Shown here piece by piece: positions 22,025-52,620 of a stretch of 64,000 nucleotides of DNA; position 1 is the first letter of the stretch; each line of letters begins with the position of its first letter. Below the pieces are notes generated by a model that did no database searches, was not told the DNA's origin, and saw only the letters and a list, made by a program, of their open reading frames with translations. The position numbers were made by a program, and so were the translations under genes. This DNA comes from Gigantopelta aegis (lineage: Eukaryota > Mollusca > Gastropoda > Neomphalida > Peltospiridae). The stretch spans positions 77,327,249 through 77,391,248 of the forward strand of contig NC_054702.1 in assembly GCF_016097555.1 (NCBI RefSeq), written 5' to 3'.

Positions 22025-24972
22025 ATGGATATTTGCAATGTTGAACTGTGTATTAATAAACGTGATGGTTCAAAACAGGTATTTTCACAACCAGCAGGTA
22101 AACATCCGATAAAATCAGACTTTAAAACTTTGGTGAATTCTTTGGAAAAGTTACAAAAGGAGGCCAATGCTCATCTGACGGTGATGGTGGAAAAAGAAAA
22201 AAGTTTGATTTCAATTTCAACTAACAACTGCTCGAAAAATACATCTGGAGAGATGGAGAGTGATGGTATAATAATTATTTAGCTTTAATCCGAGGAATTA
22301 TCCAAATGACCCCAAATATATATATTTGTAGTTTGTATGCAATGGCAGAAATGTTATTTATATGTAATGTTATCTTTCAGGGGTGACCATAGTTCATCAA
22401 GATTAACTTTGGTAGTGCTTGCACTTGTAGCCAAAGTTAATCTTGATGAACTAGGGTGACCAGTCATAACGTCCCCGTGTCATAACATCCCCGCATCAGA
22501 TTGTCCCTGTATCATATCGTCCCCGCATACGAAGGACCGTAACATCCCCACGTGATAACGTCCCCTTGTAAGAAGGACCATAATGTTTTAAATAATGCCC
22601 CAATGTGTTTTCTAGGATGTCTTATGTACATAGAACAAATCATATAATAAGGCCATTAAGGGTACCATAATGAGTAGCCCGAGTACTCTGACTGTAAGAG
22701 AGCTAGACGGACACTTGGACATAAACACGCTCTCATTACAGTCAGAGACCAACCTATGTCTTTTTTTGGCAATTCCTGACTACCAAACGGTAGGCAACGA
22801 GTCCCGCTCTAATACCACAACAATCCTATGTTTGATGTCAAATACCTTTACATCAATCATTTTCGAGTTAAGTGATACAAAAAAAATCCACATATTAATC
22901 ACTAATACACTTACTACAGAAAGAAACCCGACAGCACCCACATTCAGCTACGCTTCGTGACACTCCGTCGCAACAATTGCAAAGCTCGGCGATCTATTTC
23001 GAGTCGTAGACCACGTGATCGCGCACTGGGTGATTCCGCCTTGTGCAGCAGTTACAGGGGTCGTCTCATATCAAGCGAAGTTACAACATGGAAGAGTTGG
23101 CAAATGCCGTTTTGGATGAATTTGGATTTCATTACGTCATTTCATTATGTAATGAGAGCGTGTTTATGTCCAAATGTCCGTCTAGCTCTCTTACAGTCAG
23201 AGTACTCGGGCTACATAATGAGTAGCCTAAGTCTGATGTTTGGTGTTAGTGAGTAGTATTCTTAATTAGTTGTTATAAGCGAAATTTAGTGGCCTCTTTG
23301 ATTTAACATGGATACCCTTATTGGGCATTAATTCCTCAAAACAGACAACAATAAAATGTTCAATGTTTTGTCTCTGATGTTTGCTGTTAGTGATGTTAGT
23401 TAGCACATACACTCTGTACAACTTGGCGCAGCCGTTGCAGCAAAGATACGAAGTGAGGTGAAAAGGACCTAATGGCATTCACGTGATTCAGGGATTGAAT
23501 AGGGTTGAAATGACATTGAATTTGATTCCACTTCTCTCAAATAATTATTGTGTATGTGTTGTGTAGTCGGTGTTAAGTGTGAGCAGGGACGTTTTGGTAG
23601 GAACCGGGGACGTTTTCACACGGGGACGATATGACTGGTAACCCTTTCATGTTCATCATTTATTTCAATTAATGTACTATTATATCGTGGAGAGGCATTT
23701 ACATAGGCCTACAGCCTGTTTGCCGATCCATTTCATTTATTTCAAATGAATAAATATTGTTTAAAAAAAAATATATATATATCGTCTCGGTATGTATTAT
23801 CATGCGGTATGTATTTTGGTGCGCTATCTTTAAATAGCAATTGTGCGTCATCAAAGAAAAACTATGACGTAAAATGCAGACATTTTTTTTATTGATAAGA
23901 AAAAAGCAATGTTTACAATTTGCTAGTTTGCACATGTAGGCTAAAACTAAAACTAAAAATCTCACTATATATCAGGGATGTCATTAATAGCCGGCACCTG
24001 GCAATTTTTCGTCGGCTATCGAATCAATTGTCACCTGGTATCGAACTTCCAATAAACAATGCTTGTCAATTTTTTTTTGATTAATGGCCGCCTATAATTT
24101 GATTTTCGCCTGCTATTTTTATTTTTAATGACATCACTGTATATTGAATTTATTGTTTATATTTTAAAGATATATATACATTAGGTTATGTCTTTGTAAA
24201 TAATAACAAGAAAAACATCGTTATTTTTACAATACGCGAGATTGTTACTTATCTGCATCAAAACCCATACCGCGAGTATATATATAAGGGAAATAACTCA
24301 TTGTAATCGCACTATCAATTTGATTATTTGATCTATTTATTACCTTATTTAATTAACTACAAATATCAATTAATAAAATGATTATAACCTTTTAAATAAC
24401 AAATTATGGAAGCCCATCTTACCTATAGGACGCTTTCCGATCCAGGCCTTGGAATGTACACATTCAACTGTGGCATGTGTTTTATATATCGACGGAATAT
24501 ATTATATATTGTACTCTTAATAACTTAAAGCGAGAAGATTATTTTTACAGGCAATGAATCTGTCATGTTTCGAACCATTGATTGCCACTATCATTTGGCT
24601 GAATCTTTAAAAAAGGGGAGTAAAATCTACATACATGTACAAATAAATGAGTAAAATCTACATACATGTACAAATAAATAAATAAATCAGTTGCTGATGG
24701 TGATTGCACTATGTAAAGGTTTATAACATGGAGACGTTGAAATAGTCTCCACTGTTTTTCTTTACTAAACATTTTTAATATAAATGCACTCATAATAACT
24801 TAAAATAAGTGGTCATCTGTCTAATGTGCAGAAATGGTTTTTAACAAACAAAATTATTAATTTAATAGAAGTACTTCTATTCTGTTCTCCTTTTTTGTTT
24901 GCAGATGACACTGAAGAAGATGAAGATGATGAAACTAATGGTGAACCTATAGAGAAGAAAATAAAGAGATGA
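22025..24972 (+). CDS. GON7: GON7-like KEOPS subunit, two exons
   Basis: Exon 1 (22025-22265) and exon 2 (24905-24972) join in phase (GATG|gtataa, tttgcag|ATGAC) to give 102 residues. The N-terminal part reads MDICNVELCINKRDGSKQVF, followed by a predicted helix (FKTLVNSLEKLQKEANAHL) and a strongly acidic then basic tail (DDTEEDEDDETNGEPIEKK). Human GON7 has the same plan: about 100 residues, a strand-helix core and an acidic tail ending in a basic patch. GON7 stabilises the LAGE3 end of KEOPS, which makes t6A37 on tRNAs; it is largely disordered and poorly conserved, so the assignment is tentative. The sequence tttgtttttag at 21990-22000 could be a 5' UTR acceptor. The 2.6-kb intron carries a nest of TIR elements. 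Confidence 0.55.
22390..22453. mobile_element. 64-bp perfect hairpin MITE with 9-bp TSD
   Basis: Two perfectly complementary 23-nt arms (starting tagttcatcaagattaac) enclose an 18-nt loop. Both sides carry GGGTGACCA (22381-22389, 22454-22462), a 9-bp direct repeat that fits a target-site duplication. It interrupts the left TIR of the outer element. Confidence 0.75.
22675..23213 (+). mobile_element. Mutator-like MITE with 66-bp TIRs
   Basis: 539 bp. TIRs of 66 bp starting TAGCCCGAGTACTCTG differ at one position. A perfect 9-bp TSD CATAATGAG lies at 22666-22674 and 23214-23222. Long TIRs plus a 9-bp TSD indicate Mutator/MULE. The left 294 bp match 7102-7394; about 22969-23147 is absent from that copy and contains a short ATG frame, MEELANAVLDEFGFHYVIS, entering the right TIR. 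Confidence 0.85.
23973..24139. mobile_element. Short MITE
   Basis: The ends cagggatgtcattaat and taatgacatcactg are inverted repeats, about 167 bp apart, with AT-rich flanks (tatat / tatat). It lies in the GON7-like intron. Family uncertain. Confidence 0.6.
24590..24690. repeat. Short tandem duplication in GON7-like intron
   Basis: The phrase gtaaaatctacatacatgta followed by caaataaat occurs twice in a row, a simple 34-bp duplication. Confidence 0.7.
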
Positions 24973-25656
24973 CAAGAAACCCTCAAAACATCACAGAAAT
25001 AGACATATATTATTATTTTAAATCTACAACTGGCAACAGAATGGAGAGTTTTGTCATTACAGCAACAATTATGTTCTTCGTGGCAGTACTTGGTACAGTA
25101 AACTGAATATTGTAGGTAGCAATATAATTCTTACCAGTATTTGCAAGGAAAGATTAAAAGGAAGTTTTCATTTATAACACCAAAAAAGATCATAATTCAA
25201 CACAATTGTATATGATATTATGTAGTTACAGTCTGTAAGTATTTATATCAATTGACAAAGCAATCCAATTCTGAATTATCCAAGATTTCGACTGTATTTA
25301 TACATTGTAAAGCATACAAATTTATTAAAAACATTACACAACAATATAAAAGATCATCTTTTTAAACACCAAAAAGAAAAAAAATGTTAAGTTGTTTTTT
25401 GACAGCCACTAGTAAAAGCTATCCATGTTTGGGTTAGTTTCACACTTTACAAATTAATCTCGAGCACTGCAGAAATGACAACATCAATGTGTTCACTTAA
25501 TATTAACTACAACTCATGGATTAATAGTTTTCCTTGTTCAGAATGCAAAATCTTGAATGAAATATTATCCTGTATCATGTATTTATTGCATTCTTTTGTA
25601 ATGGAACAGGTTGTCACAACCAGGCGTGACTGAGGGTGACTCAATTACTACTTTTT

Positions 25657-25662
25657 AATAAA
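25657..25662 (+). promoter_or_regulatory. Candidate poly(A) signal for GON7-like gene
   Basis: AATAAA about 690 nt after the stop codon. It is the first clear match I noticed downstream; positional evidence only. Confidence 0.3.
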
Positions 25663-25832
25663 AATGACAACAAACAAAACAGCTTAAATTATATATATAT
25701 ATTCACAAAGAAAATAAATCTTTGACAAAACTTCGAGATGTCTTAAATTACAAATTACTTGCCTTTTAAATATGTACTTTACCATGTAACACAATTTGAC
25801 AATCTTTCAAGATCAAAGTTAATAGTTAATTA

Positions 25833-26400
25833 TTAGTCCCCTTCTGGTCCAACTGGAGGTGACTATAGGTTTCATCTCTGTCTGTCCGTCCATCTGTCTG
25901 TCCTGTCCCACATATGTTTTTCAGATGTTTTTTGCAGAAGGCTTTGAGATATTGAGCTGAAATTTTGTATAGTTTCATCATGTACTGTTACAGATCAAGC
26001 TTGACTTCCATGACGATTTACCCATTTTTGAAGGAGTTATAGCCCTTGAACTTAGATGTGAAAATTTGTTTTCCCAGACTTTTTTTTTCAGAAGACCTTT
26101 AGATATTGAGCTGAAATTTTGTGTATAGGTGTATCACATACTGTTACAGATCAAGTTTGACTTTCCCCATTTTTAATGGAATTATGGCCCTTGAACTCAG
26201 AAGATGTGAAAACTAAATTTCCAGATTTTTGCAATGCCTGGAGATATCAAGATGAAATTTATCATTTGTATATAGCTTACAGCTCAAGTTGAAGTTTAGT
26301 GGTGATTTACTTACTTTTTAGAGTTATGGCCCTTGAATTTGGAAGATATAAAAAAATGTTGGGCGCGGTAGGAGACGTATTGCTTTAGCAGTACTCTCAA
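25833..26400 (+). repeat. AGTCCCC-type dispersed repeat with internal iterations
   Basis: Starts ttagtccccttctggtcc, followed by a (tctgtctgtccg)-rich stretch. It then has about three degenerate units containing gatattgagctgaaatttt, tgttacagatcaag and agttatrgcccttgaa, and ends near gtattgctttagcagtact. An inverted shorter copy lies at 49426-49692 in ACSS1 intron 2. Type unknown. Confidence 0.65.
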
Positions 26401-26589
26401 AATGCTTTTTATATAAGTGTTCACATCTAGCATTTATTTTTATGTTTTAAACTGTCAAGATCTCACTATGAATTCAATGTGGCCATCCAATAGCTTGTGT
26501 GATTGGCATATGCGTGATTAGCTTATGTGTGATTCTAACCACAAAACTACACAGCAGAGTATTATACTGTGCAGAAAAAGTAACACACC

Positions 26590-27709
26590 AAAAGTTTGTT
26601 TAAAGTTTGTTTTGTTTAACGACACCACTGGAGCACACTGATTAATTAATCATCGGCTATTGAACAGAACAGAACAGAGCAGAATTTTATTATTCTCAGG
26701 CCGTTATGCAAGAGCATAAGAGGAACATACATATTCTGATTTTGACAAGATGGTTTACAGGAGAATACAAATAATAAGAATACATTGCTTGGTACCTATA
26801 TGAATACAAATACAGTACATGGTATTACATTATAGAGATATGTGTATTAACAATATAGATACATTCCGTCATGTAACAGAGTAGAGATACATGAATATGG
26901 TTAAAATGTAATTATTCAGAATATTTCAGTTACAACTGTGTTCTTTACAATTCTTGATATTACAATATATAGATATAAATATTTAGTGCATTTAAATTTT
27001 TATAAATGTGTATAATTAGATGTAAAAAATAGTTTCATAAATTAACACTAAAGATGTAAAATAATGTAATACGACTTAAAATATATCAAGTATAATTGTA
27101 TGTTTATACCTTCAGTTTCATTAACTGGTTAAAGTATGGTCATTTTGGTTGTTGGGTATTGTTATTATGGATGTTTAAATACTTGAAAAAATATATTTAT
27201 GAATTTACTGCTCATAAGTTCTCTAAATTTATATATATTTGGACGGATATACGTGTAATAGTATGGATGCAAACATTCTTTTCGGGTATTATTGAAAAAA
27301 CTACATACAAATAAATAATGGAATTCGTCTCCTATATTGTTTTCATCGCAAATAGTACATAGTCTATCTTCCAATAGAACTGTATTCCAACGTCTAGTCT
27401 CAATGGGTAAATAATGGTTAGAAGTCCTAAATTTTATCATAACAGTCCATAACTGTGATGTCAAACATTTGGTAATTCTGACTTGTACAAGTTGTAGTCA
27501 TCAGAGGAAACCTGCTACATGTTTCCAAATGCAGCAAGGAATCTTTTTATATGCATCAACCCACAGGCAGGATAGCACATACCATGGCCTTTAATCTACC
27601 AGTACTGGTGCACTGGCTAGAACGAGAAATAGCCCAATGGGCCCACCAACAGGGATTGGTCCCAGACAGACTGTGTATCAAGCGAGCGAGCGCTTTACCA
27701 CTGGGTTAT
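26590..27709 (-). mobile_element. SINE (head A) split by a LINE tail
   Basis: The SINE 3' end (gtttgttttgtttaacgac to catcggctattg, 26603-26660) and the remainder (gatgtcaaacatttggtaat to ctttaccactgggttatg, 27453-27709) are one element. About 0.8 kb of LINE lies between them. The tRNA-like head at 27660-27709 runs straight into the minisatellite. Confidence 0.75.
26661..27464 (-). mobile_element. 5'-truncated LINE tail
   Basis: 27165-27464 encodes 99 residues with FRTSNHYLPIETRRWNTV and CTICDENNIGDEFHYLFVC, the CxxC...HxxxxC knuckle at the end of many LINE ORF2 proteins. About 500 bp of 3' UTR follow, ending in a (TCTGT)n tail (reverse of cagaacagaacag). The frame is open but lacks the RT; a dead, truncated insertion inside a SINE. 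Confidence 0.78.
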
Positions 27710-29461
27710 GTCCTGCCCCTAACACACTAAGTGCTCTTATGTAGTGCTATAAGTATGTAACAGGGTGCTACGTCCTGCCCCTAATACACTAAGTGCTCTT
27801 ATGTAGTGTGCTATAAGTATGTAACAGGGTGCTACGTCCTGCCCCTAACACACTAAGTGCTCTTATGTAGTGTGCTATAAGTATGTAACAGGGTGCTACG
27901 TCCTGCCCCTAACACACTAAGTGCTCTTATGTAGTGCTATAAGTATGTAACAGGGTGCTACGTCCTGCCCCTAACACACTAAGTGCTCTTATGTAGTGCT
28001 ATAAGTATGTAACAGGGTGCTACGTCCTGCCCCTAATACACTAAGTGCTCTTATGTAGTGCTATAAGTATGTAACAGGGTGCTACGTCCTGCCCCTAATA
28101 CACTAAGTGCTCTTATGTAGTGCTATAAGTATGTAACAGGGTGCTACGTCCTGCCCCTAATACACTAAGTGCTCTTATGTAGTGCTATAAGTATGTAACA
28201 GGGTGCTACGTCCTGCCCCTAACACACTAAGTGCTCTTATGTAGTGTGCTATAAGTATGTAACAGGGTGCTACGTCCTGCCCCTAACACACTAAGTGCTC
28301 TTATGTAGTGTGCTATAAGTATGTAACAGGGTGCTACGTCCTGCCCCTAACACACTAAGTGCTCTTATGTAGTGCTATAAGTATGTTACAGGGTGCTACG
28401 TCCTGCCCCTAACACACTAAGTGCTCTTATGTAGTGCTATAAGTATGTAACAGGGTGCTACGTCCTGCCCCTAATACACTAAGTGCTCTTATGTAGTGCT
28501 ATAAGTATGTAACAGGGTGCTACGTCCTGCCCCTAATACACTAAGTGCTCTTATGTAGTGCTATAAGTATGTAACAGGGTGCTACGTCCTGCCCCTAATA
28601 CACTAAGTGCTCTTATGTAGTGCTATAAGTATGTAACAGGGTGCTACGTCCTGCCCCTAATACACTAAGTGCTCTTATGTAGTGCTATAAGTATGTAACA
28701 GGGTGCTACGTCCTGCCCCTAACACACTAAGTGCTCTTATGTAGTGTGCTATAAGTATGTAACAGGGTGCTACGTCCTGCCCCTAACACACTAAGTGCTC
28801 TTATGTAGTGCTATAAGTATGTAACAGGGTGCTACGTCCTGCCCCTAACACACTAAGTGCTCTTATGTAGTGTGCTATAAGTATGTAACAGGGTGCTACA
28901 TCCTGCCCCTAACACACTAAGTGCTCTTATGTAGTGCTATAAGTATGTAACAGGGTGCTACGTCCTGCCCCTAACACACTAAGTGCTCTTATGTAGTGTG
29001 CTATAAGTATGTAACAGGGTGCTACGTCCTGCCCCTAATACACTAAGTGCTCTTATGTAGTGCTATAAGTATGTAACAGGGTGCTACGTCCTGCCCCTAA
29101 CACACTAAGTGCTCTTATGTAGTGTGCTATAAGTATGTAACAGGGTGCTACGTCCTGCCCCTAACACACTAAGTGCTCTTATGTAGTGCTATAAGTATGT
29201 AACAGGGTGCTACGTCCTGCCCCTAACACACTAAGTGCTCTTATGTAGTGTGCTATAAGTATGTAACAGGGTGCTACGTCCTGCCCCTAACACTAAGTGC
29301 TCTTATGTAGTGCTATAAGTATGTAACAGGGTGCTACGTCCTGCCCCTAACACACTAAGTGCTCTTATGTAGTGTGCTATAAGTATGTAACAGGGTGCTA
29401 CGTCCTGCCCCTAACACACTAAGTGCTCTTATGTAGTGCTATAAGTATGTAACAGGGTGCT
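27710..29461. repeat. 28-copy 62/64-bp minisatellite
   Basis: Counting tcctgcccct gives 28 units, each running from gtcctgcccc through agtgctcttatgtagtg and ctataagtatgtaacagggt to gctac. Units are 62 bp, or 64 bp with an extra TG; one is about 60 bp. Two further variants (aacacacta / aatacacta) alternate in blocks. The first unit begins within the SINE head sequence (actgggttatgtcctgcccc), also seen at other SINE ends (ctacgtcctgcccc at 39298). Confidence 0.95.
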
Positions 29462-30960
29462 CGGTACACAAAATGACAACAACTGGTTATGAAGCTTTGC
29501 ACAGTTTATTGCAGATCACGGAGACGAAACCCATCTCAAACCCGTGAGGTTTAAGATGTTCCGTTCAACCATATCCACCGTCACTTATAGACTACTGTAA
29601 ACCTTTACATAAATTCTTATATTAAGATGCAGGACACCAAAATATCAGGAGCCCAAAAGAAACCACCATCCAGTATATTACTCAATAAATGCAGAATGGC
29701 TACCTTCTAACATCAGCTGATCATGTCATGGTCAGCAGCCCAATCAAAACTAAAAACACTGTCTTCACAGACAGCACATGAAAATAGTCCTTATAAGAAA
29801 CAAAGAGATGTCACAGGTATTCACTGACCACACAGGTAAAACATGCAATTTGAAATTGACCACACAAGCCAAGTACACAAAGAAATATACTGAAGAAAAG
29901 AAGTTATGGGACATGAAATACAAAACTAAGTTTACTATGTTATAATTACAGAAAGTACATGTCTGCCACAAGTACAACACACGTATATAAGTAAATCAAC
30001 TTGTGACACAGGTAAATCAGCCTTTACTCATTTGAACCATGGATTCTCTGTATAGGAATCCAGCACCCTACCAACTGAGGTAACCGGGGAAAATCCTGAT
30101 AGCCATTACTAGTAGGAACAAGATAGACCAATTCTCCCTGAGGACCCCACCCCCCTCAAATGAAGCTACCTTCCAGATATGTGGGTCATGGGCAGTTGAA
30201 TCATTACAGGTCCTGTCTGAGTTATAATTATATTCTTGCATTAGCAACTCGCCTAGTCAGCTTCATATGCAACAGATAAATAGACATTCACTGAGGGAAT
30301 TCAAACCACAGACTACAAGAGTCTAGTGCTCTGCTGAGCTAACGGGGAATTGGCCATTGGTAGAGCATTGGACTCTTAGAGGGTCCCTGGTTCAAATCCC
30401 CTGGTTGATTTTCAGTATTTCTTCCCATTTTGGATGCAGTGTAGAAATCTACCGCTTTAGAATAGTGTGTTGAGCTATAGCATTGAACCAATTGTTTTAA
30501 AGATTTCCTGAAACTATATTTAATTTGGATTTGAAATTTCATGTTTGCAACCATACCAATTTGGAATGTTTACCAATAGCACATTGGGCCAGACTGTCAA
30601 AGAAAAATGTCTGCTAGACAGGTTTATACACTTTACGTTAAAATGAATGACCACTATGGGGACCAGTCAAAATAGTTCACAAAAATTAGCGAAAAACAGA
30701 TGGCTGAACTTGGAGCTGGTGGGGGTAGTTTGCTCCTAAAAAAAAAAGAAGAAAAAAATCCTTTTACATTCAACTGTGCCCTGTTCCACTGCATCCTAGT
30801 TACCGTCTTGGATGTTAAAAAGAATGAAATAAATAAGAAATAAAACATGTTCAAATTTGAATATTTATTACCTTTTCTTGAATAAACAATGTGCAAAAAT
30901 GGAATAAATCACTGTCCACAGTGACATCAAAATATAGCATGCTACAAGCACAGGGATATT
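29462..30960. other. Gene-free stretch with tRNA-like SINE heads
   Basis: No coding exon is recognised. tRNA-like promoter pieces occur at about 30010-30095 and 30296-30345 (minus) and 30341-30402 (plus). The sequence accagtcaaaatagttcac near 30662 recurs at 58285, so it is a dispersed repeat. It may include distal 3' flank of ACSS1. Confidence 0.45.
30296..30402. repeat. Two head-to-head tRNA-like sequences
   Basis: On the minus strand: gttagctcagcagagcac (A box) and tggtttgaattcc (B box). On the plus strand: ggccattggtagagcattgg (A box) and ctggttcaaatcccc (B box). The stems do not fold into a full cloverleaf that I can verify, so these are read as SINE heads, not tRNA genes. Confidence 0.45.
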
Positions 30961-30964
30961 GGCT

Positions 30965-31870
30965 ATTTGCATAAATGTACCTAGCAATACAACTGATGCT
31001 TTTATTAATATTTTAAAAGTTAAACCAATAAAACATTCATATTTGTATAAGACAAATATTGATATAAATATTTATAGCAATGCAACCGATGCTTTTATAA
31101 ATATTTTAAAAAGTTAACCAATAAAACAAGTCCATATCTGTATAAGAAGACTCAACTATTAATATAAATGTTCCTAGAAATACAATTGATGCTTTAATAA
31201 ATATTTTAAATAGTTAAAACAATAAAACAGACCCATATTTGTATAAGAATAGATAGATAACTAGTTTAACGTGCTCGTATACCACTAGGGTTTCGAACAT
31301 GTATAAGAATAAACAACTGTTGACATAAATGTTCGTAGCATTACAATTATACTTTTATCAATTACAATTACACTTTTATCAATATTTAAAAATAAAGTCA
31401 ACTAATGAAAAATACATAATGTGTCAAAGAATTGACTATTCACAACAATACACATGTATATATTTTTAAATATTAATAAGAATAAATAAAAGATTCATTG
31501 AGAATAAACTCGACTTGCATAAATGTATCTAACAATACAATTGATGTTTTTGGAAATATTTTTAAAAGCTAAACTAATAAAATGATCCATCAGTGGCAAC
31601 TTGAGTATTGACATAAATATACCTAGCATTAGTAATACAATTTATGATTTTATAAATATGGTTAAAAGTTAAACCAATAAACAAATCAATATTTGTATAA
31701 GAATAGATTCAACTATTGACATAAATGTTCCTAATAATACAATTTATACTTTTATCAGTATATATATTTTTTAATTCAACCAATAAAACACATACAGTTT
31801 ATATAAGAATTGACTATTCGCAACAATACACATATACTTTAAAAATTAATTAACAATAAAATAAAACCGC
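30965..31870. repeat. Degenerate AT-rich satellite, about 100-bp unit
   Basis: About eight diverged copies of a unit with ctagcaatacaattgatgc, tttataaatattttaaaag, ttaaaccaataaaac and atttgtataagaa occur at 90-160 bp spacing (for example 30981, 31074, 31173, 31333, 31527, 31628, 31733). One unit is interrupted near 31250-31300. Confidence 0.75.
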
Positions 31871-33222
31871 ATTAAAATAATAGCAGCTAGCTACCAAAAT
31901 GAATAAACAGTTTTATCAAAGGTCAAAGACATGAGAAATCAACATATATCTAAAGATTATCCTAAAGACAATGTTGGTCAGTGTTATCCATGGCATCTGT
32001 GCATTATAATTCACCAATAATTATGCTATGTTCCAAAAATGGTAATAGTGTGTTTTACAGGTACAGGCTTTTTAAGTACATGTATTATGTACCAAATGAG
32101 CAGCATTAATATCATTGTCTGAAATCTTGAACAAATATTCTGGTCTTGCAAATAATTTCTACAAATCTTGATTCCTGAGGTAGTTTTGTTCATGGAGCAT
32201 TTTTCATCAGTATTATTACATGGAGGATTAGTATTTGTGGTTCGTAGTATTGTTATATGTTTGCAGTCATGGTTTTATGTGGAGAAAAACCATCTGCATT
32301 TACAGTTCTAATGTGGAGAAGAGTGTGCATTCAACATTCTTCAGTGGAGAACAGTATTTACATTCATCCTCTAATGCATAGAAGAGTATTTACATTGATC
32401 ATTCTTATGTGGCAGTGAAAAAACACTTGCTGTTCAAATAAAAATATTGTGCGTTATTCGTCTGCAGAATGTTTATACTATGCCATTTAACATAAGATCA
32501 CAAAGGCCATTATGCAACTTTGCGATTGATAAAAATAATCTTGTGTAACACTAGTACATTTAGCTGCCTTGATTATATAATTATAAAAATATCTAATTAT
32601 ACAATTATAAAAATATCTATTACCACCTAGAAAATACTACTGAATAATAAACACAAGTTACAAGTCGTATGTATATAAATACACATCTTTGTAAAATTCT
32701 GAATATTAAGAAGCATGTAAATCATCAAAGACAATAATACACTAAAACTGTTCATAAGCTCAGATTAACACTGAGCTTTTAAATTGTAATTCATAAATAC
32801 AAAAGATTGGTTATGTTTACCAGGACAGAAATCAATATACTGAACTGAAATTAATGATGTATTACAATTGCTTACCACTGGAAGTCTACAGTAGTCCCAA
32901 AATAAATGAGTAGAGTTCACTTACTGGTACCTTAACTGACAAGTAATATTTTGTTAGAATAAGATATTCTGCTTTTCATAGTCATTATATTTTATCTTGT
33001 CAGTACAAAATGGACAGCAGGGTACACACATATATTTTGTTATTTGCTATGTTTACCACAGAATTATGCCCACTGAAATTCTGTGAGGTATTCACATTTA
33101 AAATCATATTTGCTTTATAAGGTAGAATTGGTTTTGCATCCTTCACAATTTGCTTTGACAAGGTGGAATTATTTTTGCATTGTTCACAGGTTGAGGCACT
33201 TCATAAGGCACATGCACCAAGT
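31871..33222. other. AT-rich downstream flank / 3' UTR of ACSS1
   Basis: No coding exon or recognised repeat. Small iterations such as ttataaaaatatct (32580-32620) and gtggagaa phrases (32280-32350). Because ACSS1 ends at 33223 on the minus strand, part of this is expected to be its 3' UTR. Confidence 0.45.

Positions 33223-52620
<19,398 letters not shown>

Larger units (their letters stand above)
22381..23645. mobile_element. Outer TIR element in GON7-like intron
   Basis: The left end reads gggtgacca, is split by a 64-bp hairpin, then continues gtcataacgtccccgtgt. The right end (23618-23645) is its inverted form, acacggggacgatatgac then tggtaaccct, about 26 of 28 matching. The left TIR continues as a ladder of (cr)ataacrtcccc words to about 22570. 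TTTCA on both sides may be the TSD. It contains the Mutator-like MITE. Superfamily not assigned. Confidence 0.65.

Noticed and set aside
17848-24972. Shared bidirectional promoter between the C14orf119-like and GON7-like genes
   Set aside because: They are divergent, but start codons are about 3.8 kb apart with SINEs and a foldback between; nothing in the sequence shows a common promoter.
27710-29461. CRISPR-like direct repeats
   Set aside because: Units are contiguous with no unique spacers and lie in an animal genome; a minisatellite.
30341-30402. Genuine tRNA gene
   Set aside because: Box A and B are present but I cannot draw a consistent anticodon and acceptor stem, and SINE heads of this kind are common here.
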